Of a DNA stretch of 64,000 nucleotides, positions 25,134 to 34,671 are shown piece by piece. Numbering within the stretch: the first letter of the stretch is position 1; each line of letters begins with the position of its first letter. The DNA is from Brevibacillus sedimenti (GTDB lineage: Bacteria > Bacillota > Bacilli > Brevibacillales > Brevibacillaceae), in the NCBI RefSeq assembly GCF_020923495.1, contig NZ_CP064048.1, forward strand, positions 3,659,001 to 3,723,000, written 5' to 3'. The position numbers and the translations under genes are program-made. Under the pieces are notes generated by a model. The model made no database searches, was not told where the DNA came from, and saw only the letters and a program-made list of their open reading frames with translations.

Positions 25134-25706
25134 CTACGCGATGCGCTTCCGTCCCCCAGCCGAGAACAGCAGGTGCGGCGCGCTGGTCAGCACCACCGTC
25201 AGCACGATGCCGGCAATGATCATTTCCGGCAGCAAGTAGGTGATGTTGTAGACGAACGAGTAGAGCGCGACCGGCATCCCCTCCGGCGCGTATTGACCGA
25301 ACCAGACGACGCCGGAGATAAAGTGGCAGACAAACCGTCCGACCACGCCGACGAACAGGGCGCTCCACAGCACCGCAATCCGTCGCGACGTCCCCTGCAG
25401 ACCGGACAGCGGGATCATGCCGGACAGTCCCAGGGCGGCAAACGCCAGCGGGTAGTCGAGCAGCACCTGAATGGGCGCAACAATCGTGCCCCCCAGCAGC
25501 AGCTGCAGCAGCCCGACGATCAAACCGGTGACCACGCCCGGCAGAATTCCACGCCGCACCGCGATGAGGGCGATCGGCACCATCACCAGGGAGACGGACC
25601 CTCCCTGCGGCATTTCAAACACCTTGATTTCGCTGAACACAACCGCAAGCGCTGCCATCATTGCCATTTCCAGCATGACGAGCAGTCGTTGTCGAGCCAT
25701 GCGCAT
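25134..25706 (-). CDS. thiT: ThiT, thiamine-binding S component of an ECF transporter
   Basis: 190 residues with five to six hydrophobic segments. Family features include the EIKVFEMPQGGSVSLVMVP region and the late RFVCHFISGVVWFGQYAPEG, which carries thiamine-contacting aromatic residues. It needs the shared ECF energy module, not in this window. RBS AAAGGAG; ATG 25706 or 25700. It lies between rpe and spoVM, where B. subtilis has the thiamine pyrophosphokinase gene thiN. A SigA-type promoter is seen, but I find no TPP riboswitch in the leader. Confidence 0.92.
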   Translation of the reverse strand: MRMARQRLLVMLEMAMMAALAVVFSEIKVFEMPQGGSVSLVMVPIALIAVRRGILPGVVTGLIVGLLQLLLGGTIVAPIQVLLDYPLAFAALGLSGMIPLSGLQGTSRRIAVLWSALFVGVVGRFVCHFISGVVWFGQYAPEGMPVALYSFVYNITYLLPEMIIAGIVLTVVLTSAPHLLFSAGGRKRIA

Positions 25707-25764
25707 TCACTCCTTTACCCGAAATACCAATGATAAGAACGACAGCCAAAGAGCGGCTGTGCTC

Positions 25765-25793
25765 ATTCTAACGGAAGCTGTCCTGTCTGTCAA
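25765..25793 (-). promoter_or_regulatory. SigA-type promoter of thiT
   Basis: On the minus strand TTGACA (25788-25793) and TAGAAT (25765-25770) are separated by 17 bp, a near-consensus promoter about 58 nt before the thiT start. Confidence 0.8.
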
Positions 25794-25802
25794 AATGAAG
25801 AG

Positions 25803-25831
25803 AAAAAAAGCCGCGGAACTATCCGCGGCTT
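25803..25831 (-). terminator. Terminator of the amino-acid ABC transporter operon
   Basis: AGCCGCGGA/TCCGCGGCT around 4 nt, followed on the minus strand by TTTTTTTCT. Confidence 0.9.
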
Positions 25832-25917
25832 CATTCCTTGCCTCATGGTGTGCCCTGCTGCGGTTGCCCGCAAGCGATGGCAATGTCGTATACACGACTT
25901 TGCTCAGGACTGCGTCC

Positions 25918-26640
25918 TCACAGCATTTTTTCCAAAAACTGTTTGGCCCGCTCGCTGCGCGGACTGGTGAAAAACTCCTCCGGCGGCGCCTCCTCCACCA
26001 GCCGTCCCCCGTCGAGGAAACAGATACGGTCGGCTACTTCCCGGGCGAAGTTCATCTCGTGCGTGACGATCGCCATCGTCATGCCGGACTCTGCCAACCC
26101 TTTCATAACCTCCAGCACCTCCTTGACCATCTCCGGGTCGAGTGCCGAGGTAGGTTCGTCAAACAGCATGATCTCCGGCTCCATTGCCAGTGACCGGGCG
26201 ATGGCCACGCGCTGCTTCTGCCCGCCGGACAGCCGCGCCGGAAAGACGTCGGCCTTGTCGGAGAGGCCGACGCGGGCCAGCAGTTCCCGGGCCTTGGCTT
26301 CGGCTGCCTCCTTGGTCACGCCCTTCACCTTGACCGGCGCGTACGTCAGGTTGTCCAGCACGGTCATGTGCGGGAAGAGGTAAAAGTGCTGAAACACCAT
26401 GCCGATTTTTTGCCGAATCTTCATCACGTCCGCTTTGGGGGCGGTAATCTCGTCCCCGTCGATGAAGATGCTGCCCTTTGTCGGGGTCTCCAGCAGATTG
26501 ATGCAGCGCAGCAGCGTCGATTTCCCCGACCCTGACGGACCGATGATTGCCACCACGTCGCCGCGGCCGATCTCGGTGGAGATGTCGTGCAGGACGTCAA
26601 GCGATCCGAACGACTTGCTTACGTTTTGAATCTTAATCAC
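25918..26640 (-). CDS. Polar amino-acid ABC transporter, ATP-binding protein
   Basis: 240 residues from GTG 26640, with GGAGG 10 nt upstream. Walker [10 protein letters not shown], signature [10 protein letters not shown], Walker [10 protein letters not shown] and the H-loop VTHEM are all intact; overall it is GlnQ/ArtP-like. It overlaps the permease gene by a few bases and energises import with the two genes upstream. The substrate within the polar amino-acid group is not decided by sequence. Confidence 0.93.
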   Translation of the reverse strand: MIKIQNVSKSFGSLDVLHDISTEIGRGDVVAIIGPSGSGKSTLLRCINLLETPTKGSIFIDGDEITAPKADVMKIRQKIGMVFQHFYLFPHMTVLDNLTYAPVKVKGVTKEAAEAKARELLARVGLSDKADVFPARLSGGQKQRVAIARSLAMEPEIMLFDEPTSALDPEMVKEVLEVMKGLAESGMTMAIVTHEMNFAREVADRICFLDGGRLVEEAPPEEFFTSPRSERAKQFLEKML

Positions 26641-27289
26641 TGCGTCTGAGCCTCCTCTCCAGACCGTGCGCAAGCCAGGTGAGCAGCATGACCATTACGT
26701 AGTACAGCGCACCGGCAATCAGGTACGGCTCGAAGTAGCGGAAGATTGTTCCCTTCACAATGTTGGCGTTCTGCATGATATCGGCCAGCCCGATCGTGGA
26801 GACCAGCGCCGATTCCTTCAACAACGCGATCGTTTCGTTCACCAGGGCAGGCAGGATGTTTTTCAGCGCCTGCGGCAGAATGATGTCGATCATCATCTGC
26901 CGGTACGGCACGCCAAGCGCCTTGGCAGCCTCCCACTGCCCCTTGTCGACAGCCATAATCCCTGCGCGGATCGTCTCTGAAATGTACGCGCCGGAGTTGA
27001 GCGTAAAGGTGAGCACGGCTGCCTCGAACTTCGAAATGTTATAGCCGAATATCTGCGGTGTCGCAAAATAGACGAACGTCAACTGCAAAATCAGCGGCGT
27101 GCCGCGAAACACCGAGGTGTAGGCGACCGCCAGCCATTTTAGTATGCGAACGTTGGAAATCTTGATCAGCGCCAGAATCGAGCCCCAAATAAACCCCAGC
27201 ACCACCGCGAGGAGCGTTACCTGTAAGGTGACCTTTACCCCGTTCAAGATAAACGGGATATAGGGCACAATCTGTTGAAAATCAAACAT
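26633..27289 (-). CDS. Polar amino-acid ABC transporter, permease
   Basis: 218 residues with about five membrane helices. [10 protein letters not shown] and the [23 protein letters not shown] loop (the EAA motif contacting the ATPase) mark the HisM/GlnP family. It lies 30 nt after the binding protein gene. Confidence 0.94.
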   Translation of the reverse strand: MFDFQQIVPYIPFILNGVKVTLQVTLLAVVLGFIWGSILALIKISNVRILKWLAVAYTSVFRGTPLILQLTFVYFATPQIFGYNISKFEAAVLTFTLNSGAYISETIRAGIMAVDKGQWEAAKALGVPYRQMMIDIILPQALKNILPALVNETIALLKESALVSTIGLADIMQNANIVKGTIFRYFEPYLIAGALYYVMVMLLTWLAHGLERRLRRSD

Positions 27290-27319
27290 GCCCGTTTTCT
27301 ACTCCTTGTCAGGGCCCGG

Positions 27320-28126
27320 TTATTGGCCGAACCACTTCTTGATCAGCTTGTCCATCTCACCGTTTTCCTGCATTTGTTTAAGCACCTTGTTGAAATCCTC
27401 CACGTACGGAGAACCTTTCGGGAAGGCCACCGCAGAACCGTTGTTTTCGGCTTCATTTATCGTGGTGAACTGGAGTCCCGGATTGGCGTCGATGTAGCCT
27501 TTGGCCACGGTGTCCTCCAGGATCGCAGCATCGACGCGGCCCGTTTTCACCTCTTCGACGATTTCGCCGGTCTTGTTCAGCGAGACAATTTCCATTCCCT
27601 GAATTGTCTTGGCCAGTTCCTTTGCCGCTTCTTCCTGGATGGAACCGGTCTGCACGGCCACTTTTTTACCTGCCAGCTGCTCCGGCTTGGTCAGTTTGCT
27701 CTCCTGCTTGGCGACAATCGTGTTCTTGGCGTCGTAGTAGATGATGGAAAAGTCCACGTTTTTCTGCCGTTCCGGCGTCGGCGTCATGCCCGCCATGACG
27801 AAGTCGGCGCGGTTGCTTTGCAGTGCGGGAATCAACCCGTCAAAGTTCATGTCGACGATTTGCACCTCGTAGCCCAGCTCTTTGGCGATGTGCTTGGCGA
27901 TGTCAATGTCAAAGCCGACGATCTCATCCTGGCCGCTGGACAGGTCGTGGAATTCATACGGCTTGTAGTCGGCCGAGGTAGCCATGATCAGCGTTTTTTC
28001 TTCACCGGAGGAAGCTTGTCCGGCCGGCTGTTCCCCTGCAGGCTGTGCGCCGGTGCCACATCCAGCCAGTACCGTTACCGCCAGCAGCGTGGAGACGGCG
28101 AGCGAAAACAAGGACGTCTTTTTCAT
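27320..28126 (-). CDS. Polar amino-acid ABC transporter, substrate-binding lipoprotein
   Basis: 268 residues starting MKKTSLFSLAVSTLLAVTVL, with lipobox LAGC near residue 20-23, so it is anchored to the outer face of the membrane. The rest is a family 3 solute-binding protein (ADYKPYEFHD, GFDIDIAKHIAKELGY, TPTPERQKNVDFS). GGGGG precedes ATG 28126; the longer upstream frame is not used. It is first of the three-gene import operon. A cystine or basic amino acid is plausible but unproven. Confidence 0.93.
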   Translation of the reverse strand: MKKTSLFSLAVSTLLAVTVLAGCGTGAQPAGEQPAGQASSGEEKTLIMATSADYKPYEFHDLSSGQDEIVGFDIDIAKHIAKELGYEVQIVDMNFDGLIPALQSNRADFVMAGMTPTPERQKNVDFSIIYYDAKNTIVAKQESKLTKPEQLAGKKVAVQTGSIQEEAAKELAKTIQGMEIVSLNKTGEIVEEVKTGRVDAAILEDTVAKGYIDANPGLQFTTINEAENNGSAVAFPKGSPYVEDFNKVLKQMQENGEMDKLIKKWFGQ

Positions 28127-28429
28127 TGATATACCCCCTAGATATGATGTGAGTAAAGTACCTTCGCTTGCCATAAATCGTTGGCTGCGGAAGTGCAAGC
28201 TGCCGGCTGCTTCTCCGACAACTTATATTTATTCATCATAATGCTTATTTTAATCATTACCGAAACAATTTCAACTAAATTTTATTTATCAGACAACAAC
28301 AGGCAGCGTGATACCGCATTGCGCCGCGGTCGGACGTCCCGCCGCTTTTCTTGAAAAAGCCGCCCGCTCTGGCACAATTCTTCCCTGCGATGTATCATGC
28401 AGGTGGAAACTGTTGCGAGGAGGGCGTGT
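28127..28429. other. Divergent promoter region between ABC operon and M20 peptidase
   Basis: About 300 bases with an AT-rich centre (28220-28290). I see no riboswitch or gene; promoters for both sides are expected here but no hexamer pair is convincing. Confidence 0.5.
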
Positions 28430-29560
28430 ATGAACAGGAATTGGACTGAATATTTTCGACGGCTGCTGCCGGATGTGCTGGAAGAACTGCGCACCTACGT
28501 GGAAATGGAGTCGCCCACGCACGACAAGGCGGCGGTCGACAAGCTCGGGGCATACATCTCGGACCGTTTTCGCAAGCTGGGCTGCCGCGTTGAGGCGATT
28601 CCGCAGCGCGAATACGGCAGCCAACTGCGTGTGGAATACGGAAGCGGCCGCGAGCAGGTGCTCGTGCTCGGCCATTATGACACGGTCAAGGAGATCGGCA
28701 CACTCAGCCGGGAGCCGTGGCGCATCGAGGATGGCAAAGCGTGGGGCCCTGGTACGTACGACATGAAGGCGGGCATCGTGTTCGGCTATTTTGCCCTGCG
28801 CGCGATCATTGAAGAACACCTGCCGCTGGAAAGCAAACTGGTCTTTTTCTGGAACACGGATGAAGAGGTCGGCAGCCCGTCATCGGAGGCGCTGATCAAA
28901 GAGGAAGCGAAGCGGAGCAAATGCGTGCTGGTGCTGGAGCCTGCGGCGGGAGACGGGTCGTTGAAAACCAGCCGCAAAGGCGGCGGCAATTTCGTATTGA
29001 GGGCAAAAGGACGGGCGACCCACGCCGGCAACGACCACGCCTCAGGCGTCAACGCCATCGCCGAGTTGGCTCATCACGTCCTTACCGTCCAGTCCTGGAC
29101 CGATTACACCGCGGGCACCACGCTGTCTGTAGGCACGATCAAGGGCGGGATTGCCTCCAATGTCGTACCGGACTGTGCGGAAGCGGTCGTGGACGTACGC
29201 GTCAGCACGTCGATGGAAGCGGAACGAATCAGCCGACTGATGCGTTCGCTTTCCCCCGTCTTGCCCGGCGCCGAATTGGACGTAGAGGGGAGCATCAGCA
29301 AACTGCCGATGGAACGGACCAGCGAGACGGAACGCCTCTTTCTTCACGCCCGTTCGTTGGCTGCCCTGGAGGGTCTGGACCTGACCGAGACCGGCGTCGG
29401 CGGCACCAGCGACGGCAATGTGGCGGCAGCGGTCGGCACGCCCGTGCTGGACGGACTGGGACCTGTCGGCGACGGCGCCCACGCCCCTCACGAACACATC
29501 GTAATTGATGCGATTCCGCAGCGGATCGCGCTGCTGCTGCGCTTGTTCACCACCTTGTAA
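28430..29560 (+). CDS. M20 family metallopeptidase (carboxypeptidase G2-like)
   Basis: 376 residues. Zinc-binding motifs are intact: LVLGHYDTV, the bridging Asp in GTYDMKAG, the catalytic NTDEEVGS and the late GVGGTSDGN; the dimerisation domain sits in the middle (KGRATHAGNDHASGVNAI). GAGGAGGG precedes ATG 28430. It likely cleaves a C-terminal amino acid or an N-acyl group; beside an amino-acid importer, a peptide or acyl-amino-acid scavenging role is a guess. Confidence 0.92.
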   Translation: MNRNWTEYFRRLLPDVLEELRTYVEMESPTHDKAAVDKLGAYISDRFRKLGCRVEAIPQREYGSQLRVEYGSGREQVLVLGHYDTVKEIGTLSREPWRIEDGKAWGPGTYDMKAGIVFGYFALRAIIEEHLPLESKLVFFWNTDEEVGSPSSEALIKEEAKRSKCVLVLEPAAGDGSLKTSRKGGGNFVLRAKGRATHAGNDHASGVNAIAELAHHVLTVQSWTDYTAGTTLSVGTIKGGIASNVVPDCAEAVVDVRVSTSMEAERISRLMRSLSPVLPGAELDVEGSISKLPMERTSETERLFLHARSLAALEGLDLTETGVGGTSDGNVAAAVGTPVLDGLGPVGDGAHAPHEHIVIDAIPQRIALLLRLFTTL

Positions 29561-29640
29561 TGACCGCCTGACTTACGGGATCTCAGCCAGTCATTGGCAA
29601 TTTTTCTGCTCGTCAGCGACAGAAGGGGTGTGATCCGGCA

Positions 29641-29678
29641 CGGCAGGGGCGGGACGAAATCATCGCTGCCCCCGCCCT
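29641..29678 (+). terminator. Terminator of the M20 peptidase gene
   Basis: GGGGCGGG and CCCCGCCC form a strong stem and TCTTTT follows. Confidence 0.75.
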
Positions 29679-29688
29679 CTTTTGGGCA

Positions 29689-29717
29689 TTGCGATCCGCC
29701 ATTCCATTCGCTATGAT
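29689..29717 (+). promoter_or_regulatory. SigA-type promoter of ktrB
   Basis: TTGCGA (29689-29694), 17 bp spacer, TATGAT (29712-29717); the TTG start at 29751 is 33 nt further. The leader is too short for a ydaO-type (c-di-AMP) riboswitch. Confidence 0.6.
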
Positions 29718-29750
29718 AGTCCGTATGATGTTTTACGGGAGGCAGTTGCT

Positions 29751-31108
29751 TTGGCTGTGACCGACAAACGACGTCGCTTTAGTTCCGTACAAATTATCGT
29801 ATCCTTTTACCTGAGTGCCGTGCTGATTTCCACCCTGCTGTTGATGCTGCCGATCTTTCACCAGCCGGGTGCCCGGCTTACGTTTCTCGACTCGCTGTTT
29901 ACTGCGTCAAGTGCCATCAGCGTGACGGGCTTGACGGTGATCGCGATTCACGAGGTGTTTAATCAGTGGGGGCTTCTCCTGCTCACGCTGCTTTTTCAGA
30001 TCGGCGGCATTGGCATCATGACGCTGGGAACGTTTTTCTGGCTGGTTCTGCGGCAGCGAATCGGGCTGGAACAGCGCAAATGGATCGCGACCGACCACAA
30101 CCGCCCCACGCTTGCCGGACTCGTCTCCCTGATGCGCAGCATCCTCCTGCTCGCCATCTTCATCGAGCTGGCTGGAACCATCATGCTGGGCAGCTACTTC
30201 CTGGCGGCAGGGTACCACGCCGATTGGTATACGGCCTATTTTCACGGTTTTTTTGCGTCGGTCAGCGCCTTCACCAACGCCGGGTTTGACATCTACGGAA
30301 ACTCGCTGATCGGCTTTTCCCACGACTACGTATTCCAGCTGATCCACATGGTCTTGATGGTGCTGGGGGCGATCGGCTTTCCTGTGCTGGTCGAGGTAAA
30401 GGACTACATCGCGCATCGGCGGCTCAACCGGCGGTTTACCTTTTCGCTGTTTACCAAGATCACCACGCTGACGTACCTGATCCTGAGCGTGGCGGGCGCC
30501 CTGTTTTTCCTGCTGTTTGAATGGGACGGATTCCTGGCGCACAAAAGCTGGGACGAATCGCTCTTTTTTGCGCTGTTTCAATCGCTGTCCACACGCAGCG
30601 CCGGTCTGACGACGATGGATGTCAGCGTGCTGTCCACACCCACACTGGTCATGCTGTCTGCCCTGATGTTCATCGGGGCCTCTCCCAACAGTGTGGGGGC
30701 GGGATTCGGACGACCACGTTTTTTGTCATGATCGCCACGGTCATCGCCTACATGCGCGGTCGGAAAGACGTCAAGGTGTTTGGCCGGGAGCTGGAGGAAG
30801 ACGACATCATGCGCTCCTTCCTCGTCTTCTTTGTGGCCGTCAGCCTGGTCTTTGCCGCAATCGTCCTGCTCGTCTGGATCGAGGGGCAGCCCATCCAGCA
30901 GGTCTTCTTTGAAGTGTGCTCGGCGTTCGGAACGACGGGGATGTCCATGGGGATTACATCCGAACTGAGCACGTCCGGCAGGGTGATTCTGATCATCACG
31001 ATGTTAATCGGCCGGATCGGAATCATCAGCCTGCTGCTCCTGCTGAAAAAGGACGAGCGGCAGATTCGCTACCATTATCCAAAAGAACGGGTAATCATTG
31101 GCCAGTAG
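29751..31108 (+). pseudogene. ktrB: KtrB/TrkH-type potassium transporter subunit, one frameshift
   Basis: The TTG start at 29751 has GGGAGG 8 nt upstream. The first frame encodes about 326 residues of a Ktr potassium channel subunit with selectivity loops SSAISVTGLT, TNAGFDIYG and STRSAGLTTMD, then goes wrong after GASPNSVG. The -1 frame continues exactly as the family expects (GGIRTTTFFVM) to a fourth loop FGTTGMSMG and stop 31108. The break is at a G5 run (30695-30699), where one G seems missing. Repaired, the protein would be about 452 residues, normal for KtrB. It may be a sequencing error, a real mutation or slippage. No ktrA-type regulatory partner is nearby. Confidence 0.88.
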
Positions 31109-31119
31109 CCAACAACGTC

Positions 31120-31151
31120 AAAAGCCATCCTCACAAAGAGGATGGCTTTTT
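31120..31151. terminator. Bidirectional terminator between ktrB and rpe
   Basis: AGCCATCC (31123-31130) pairs with GGATGGCT (31140-31147), with T runs on both sides. Confidence 0.92.
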
Positions 31152-31162
31152 GCTGTTATGGG

Positions 31163-31810
31163 TCAGCCGCGAATCGCCGCGATGGCTTGTGCGCGGTCCG
31201 ACTGATTGAAGACGGCGCTTCCGGCGACGAGCACCGTGGCCCCTGCTTCCTCACAGAGGCGGGCTGTCTGTTCGTTGACACCGCCGTCTACTTCAATTTC
31301 AACATGATTCAGTCCGCGCTCGTCGAGCATCCGGCGCAGTTCTTTGATTTTCGGCACGACGCTGTGAATGAACTTCTGGCCGCCAAAACCGGGGTTGACG
31401 GTCATCAGCAGCACCATATCCAGATCTTCCAGCACCGATTCGATGGTCACCAGCGGGGTGGCCGGGTTGAGCACAACCCCTGCCTTTACCCCCTGTTCCT
31501 TGATCAGGTACAGCGTGCGGTGCAGATGGCGACATGCCTCCTGGTGAACAGTGATCCAGTCCGCGCCGCTCTTGGCAAACTGCGGAATATAGCGGTCCGG
31601 CTCTTCAATCATCAGATGCACGTCCAGCGGCAGCTTGGTCACGGGGCGAATCGCCTCCACGATCAGCGGTCCGATCGTGATGTTGGGAACAAAGCGGCCG
31701 TCCATCACGTCGACGTGAATCCAGTCGGCGCCGCCCCGTTCGACGTCCCGAATCTCTTCGCCCAGGCGGGCAAAGTCAGCGGACAGAATAGAGGGTGCAA
31801 TTTTTACCAT
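31163..31810 (-). CDS. rpe: Ribulose-phosphate 3-epimerase
   Basis: 215 residues. [19 protein letters not shown], the metal-binding [20 protein letters not shown] and [11 protein letters not shown], and [11 protein letters not shown] identify Rpe of the pentose phosphate pathway. It overlaps the rsgA stop by 7 nt and is the last gene of the long yicC-to-rpe cluster. Confidence 0.97.
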   Translation of the reverse strand: MVKIAPSILSADFARLGEEIRDVERGGADWIHVDVMDGRFVPNITIGPLIVEAIRPVTKLPLDVHLMIEEPDRYIPQFAKSGADWITVHQEACRHLHRTLYLIKEQGVKAGVVLNPATPLVTIESVLEDLDMVLLMTVNPGFGGQKFIHSVVPKIKELRRMLDERGLNHVEIEVDGGVNEQTARLCEEAGATVLVAGSAVFNQSDRAQAIAAIRG

Positions 31811-32694
31811 GGCTTGTTCCTCCGTTGGTATTCTTTCAGTTCCTCGCGAAATTGCTTGTAGTGCTGGTAGCGCTCGGTGTCCAGTTCACCCGCATCTAGT
31901 GCCGCGAGGACGGCGCAGCCGGGTTCGCTTACGTGCAGACAGCCGCGAAACTTGCACGAGGCACTGAGTTCGCCAAAGTCGCGGAAAGCCTCCGCCAGGT
32001 CGAGCTCGTCGATGCCGATAAACTCCAGGGAACTGAAACCTGGGGTGTCCGCCACATACCCCCCGCCAGGCAGCGGAATCAGCTCCACGTGGCGGGTCGT
32101 ATGCCGGCCGCGCCCCAGTTTCTGGCTGACGTCGCCAGTCTGCAGGCTGATGCCGGGAAACAAGGCGTTGATCAGCGAGGATTTGCCCACGCCCGACTGG
32201 CCGGCAAAGACGGAGATGGAGTCGCGCAGCGCTTCGCGGAGCGCCTCGACACCGCGCATGTCCACGGTGGACGTGGGGATGACGCGGTAGCCGATCTTCT
32301 CGTATTTGCGCACGACCGCTTCCACGTCGTCGTCCGCCGCGATGTCCGATTTGGACAGCACGATCACCGCATCGATCCCGGCGTGCTCCGTATGCACGAG
32401 AAACTTATCCAGCAAAAACGGGCTAAACGCCGGCTCTGCCATGGAAAAGACGAGCACAGCCTGATCGACGTTGGCAATGGGCGGGCGAACCAGCTCGCTC
32501 GTCCGTTCGCCCACTTCCATCACGTACCCCTCGCTGTCGCTGATGACGTCGTACACGACCCAGTCGCCGACGAGCGGATGTACTTTCGCCCCTTTTTTCT
32601 TGAACAGTCCCCGGGCCCGGCACTGGTAGACGCGATCCCCGTCGGCCACGTAGTAGAATCCGCTTAATGCTTTCACGATCCGTCCTTCTGGCAT
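31804..32694 (-). CDS. rsgA: Ribosome small-subunit GTPase RsgA (YloQ)
   Basis: 296 residues. An N-terminal OB-fold is followed by a circularly permuted GTPase: G4-like VLSKSDI comes before the P-loop [12 protein letters not shown] and the DTPGFSSLE switch; the C-terminal zinc motif has C-x-n-H-x-C residues ([14 protein letters not shown]). It helps 30S subunit maturation. It lies 18 nt after prkC. Confidence 0.96.
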   Translation of the reverse strand: MPEGRIVKALSGFYYVADGDRVYQCRARGLFKKKGAKVHPLVGDWVVYDVISDSEGYVMEVGERTSELVRPPIANVDQAVLVFSMAEPAFSPFLLDKFLVHTEHAGIDAVIVLSKSDIAADDDVEAVVRKYEKIGYRVIPTSTVDMRGVEALREALRDSISVFAGQSGVGKSSLINALFPGISLQTGDVSQKLGRGRHTTRHVELIPLPGGGYVADTPGFSSLEFIGIDELDLAEAFRDFGELSASCKFRGCLHVSEPGCAVLAALDAGELDTERYQHYKQFREELKEYQRRNKPW

Positions 32695-32712
32695 CCATGT
32701 CCCCCCAACTGC

Positions 32713-34671
32713 TTATGGCACACTGTCGTAGGTGATGGTGATTTTCTGATAATCCGGTATTCCGTTGCGGTGCACTCGGATTACGGCGTTTTTCTGCGGC
32801 GACAGCACTACCGGCACGTCATAACCCTTGCTCTCGGTGATCTTCTCATCGATGACAATCTGATTGTCGCCGCGCGCGTCGTTCACCGTAATCCTGACCG
32901 ACACTTCGCCCTCGCCGTCCAGCACTTCCATGTAGATCGGCTGGGAGGCGAACCGGGCTTCCGCCGGATATTGACCGTTGCTGGCGATCAGCGGAATCGC
33001 CGTACCCTTTGTCACCCGGGTATTCGGCTCGTACGGCGAAGGCATGCCGATGACGATGCCCTGTTTGTCCGTATAGGCCGGTTCATACCTGATGTTTTGC
33101 TGGTCGACCAGAAGTCCCTTCTTGAACAGCTCGATCTGGGCCTGTTCCAGGTTATAGCCGCGCACGTCCGGAATGGTTACCTGCGGCGGTCCCGAGCTGA
33201 TCTCCACCCGCACGTCCGTCTTGTTGGGAACGACCTTCTCGCCCGCCGCCGGGGACTGGTCGATCACATGGCCGGCCGGCACCTTGTCGTCCTCTTTTTC
33301 CACAAAGGTATTGTCCGTAATGGCAAACCCTTTATCCCTCAAAGCCTTTTCCGCATCCTCCCGGCTAAGGTTGGCGAGATTGGGCATCTCTATGGCTTCC
33401 TGTCCTTTGCTGACGTAAATCGTCACAATGCCGTTTTCCTTCAACCGCATCGGCGGCGCCGGGTCCTGCCGGATCACGATGTCCTTCTCGACGCTGTCGT
33501 TCTCCTCGTAGACCACCTTGGGAACCAGTTTGAACTCGCGGATGCGCTCCTCTGCCAGTGTGCGGTGCGTCCCCTCCACGTGCGGCACCTGCACTTCGGG
33601 CACAGACGGGAAGAGGTTTACCACCAGGTTGAACCCGAGAAAGGCCAGAACCATGAACAAGCCGATTGCCCCGACCCACATCGCTGGTTTGACCCACCAT
33701 CGGCGCGGCTGCGGGCTTTCCTCCTCCTGCTGCCCGGCCTGCCCCTGACGTCCCTGGGCTTCCAGCATCTCCGGTGTAATGGCCGGATACACCTTCGTCT
33801 GCTCGTCGTCTACCGGGAACTGAATCTTCTCCTCGTTAAGCCGCTCCGGCAGAAGGCAGGTCTTCAGGTCCTCCATCATTTCCCGTGCGGAAGCGTAGCG
33901 CATTTGCGGGTCCTTGACCAGCGCTTTGAGAATTACGTTTTCCACGCTTTGCGGAATGTTCGGATTGACCTGACGCGGTTCGGGCAGGGGTTCCTGCAAA
34001 TGCTTCAAAGCGACGGAAATCGGTGAATCGCCGGAAAACGGCAGTTGGCCGGTAACCATTTCGTAGAGCACAATGCCCAGTGAGTAAATGTCCGACTTTT
34101 CCGCCGTCACGCCACCGCGCGCCTGCTCCGGCGAAAAGTAGTGGACCGAACCGAGCACGGCGTTGGTGTGCGTGATGGTGGTGGACGTCACCGCACGGGC
34201 GATGCCAAAGTCGGTCACCTTCACCCGTCCGTTTTTCCCGATCAGAATGTTGTGCGGCTTAATATCGCGGTGGATGATCTGGTTTTGGTGGGCGTGGTCC
34301 AGCGCGTCGCAAATTTCCGCAGCAATCCGCACGGCCTCTTCCACCGGAAGCGCTCCGTGGCGGTTGATCAGATCTTTCAGCGTCGAGCCTTCCACGTACT
34401 CCATCACCATGTAGTGGGTGTCCCCGTCCTGTCCCACGTCGTACACGCCGACCACATTGGGGTGAGACAAGCTGGCTACGGCCTGCGCTTCCCGCCGGAA
34501 ACGGGTGACGAAATCTTCGTCCGTTCCGAACTGTGACCGCAGCACTTTCACCGCTACCTGACGGTTCAGGACCAGATCCTTCGCCTTGTATACAATAGCC
34601 ATTCCACCCCCGCCGATGCGGGCTTCCAGTTGGTATCGTCCCCCCAGTCGTTGACCTTCCATCTCGCTCAC
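32713..34671 (-). CDS. prkC: Serine/threonine protein kinase PrkC with PASTA repeats
   Basis: 652 residues. The cytoplasmic kinase domain (about 1-270) has IGGGGMAIVYKAKD, VAVKVL, the catalytic HRDIKPHNILI and DFGIA. A single membrane helix (MWVGAIGLFMVLAFLGFNLV) near residue 335 leads to three extracellular PASTA domains (e.g. VEMPNLANLSREDAE-type and VTIPDVRGYNLEQAQ) and a ~110-residue C-terminal domain. PASTA domains bind peptidoglycan fragments; in B. subtilis PrkC triggers spore germination. Its ATG overlaps the prpC stop. Confidence 0.96.
   Translation of the reverse strand: MSEMEGQRLGGRYQLEARIGGGGMAIVYKAKDLVLNRQVAVKVLRSQFGTDEDFVTRFRREAQAVASLSHPNVVGVYDVGQDGDTHYMVMEYVEGSTLKDLINRHGALPVEEAVRIAAEICDALDHAHQNQIIHRDIKPHNILIGKNGRVKVTDFGIARAVTSTTITHTNAVLGSVHYFSPEQARGGVTAEKSDIYSLGIVLYEMVTGQLPFSGDSPISVALKHLQEPLPEPRQVNPNIPQSVENVILKALVKDPQMRYASAREMMEDLKTCLLPERLNEEKIQFPVDDEQTKVYPAITPEMLEAQGRQGQAGQQEEESPQPRRWWVKPAMWVGAIGLFMVLAFLGFNLVVNLFPSVPEVQVPHVEGTHRTLAEERIREFKLVPKVVYEENDSVEKDIVIRQDPAPPMRLKENGIVTIYVSKGQEAIEMPNLANLSREDAEKALRDKGFAITDNTFVEKEDDKVPAGHVIDQSPAAGEKVVPNKTDVRVEISSGPPQVTIPDVRGYNLEQAQIELFKKGLLVDQQNIRYEPAYTDKQGIVIGMPSPYEPNTRVTKGTAIPLIASNGQYPAEARFASQPIYMEVLDGEGEVSVRITVNDARGDNQIVIDEKITESKGYDVPVVLSPQKNAVIRVHRNGIPDYQKITITYDSVP

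Noticed and set aside
29561-29750. c-di-AMP (ydaO) riboswitch before ktrB
   Set aside because: The space between terminator, promoter and start is too short and the conserved ydaO core is not seen.
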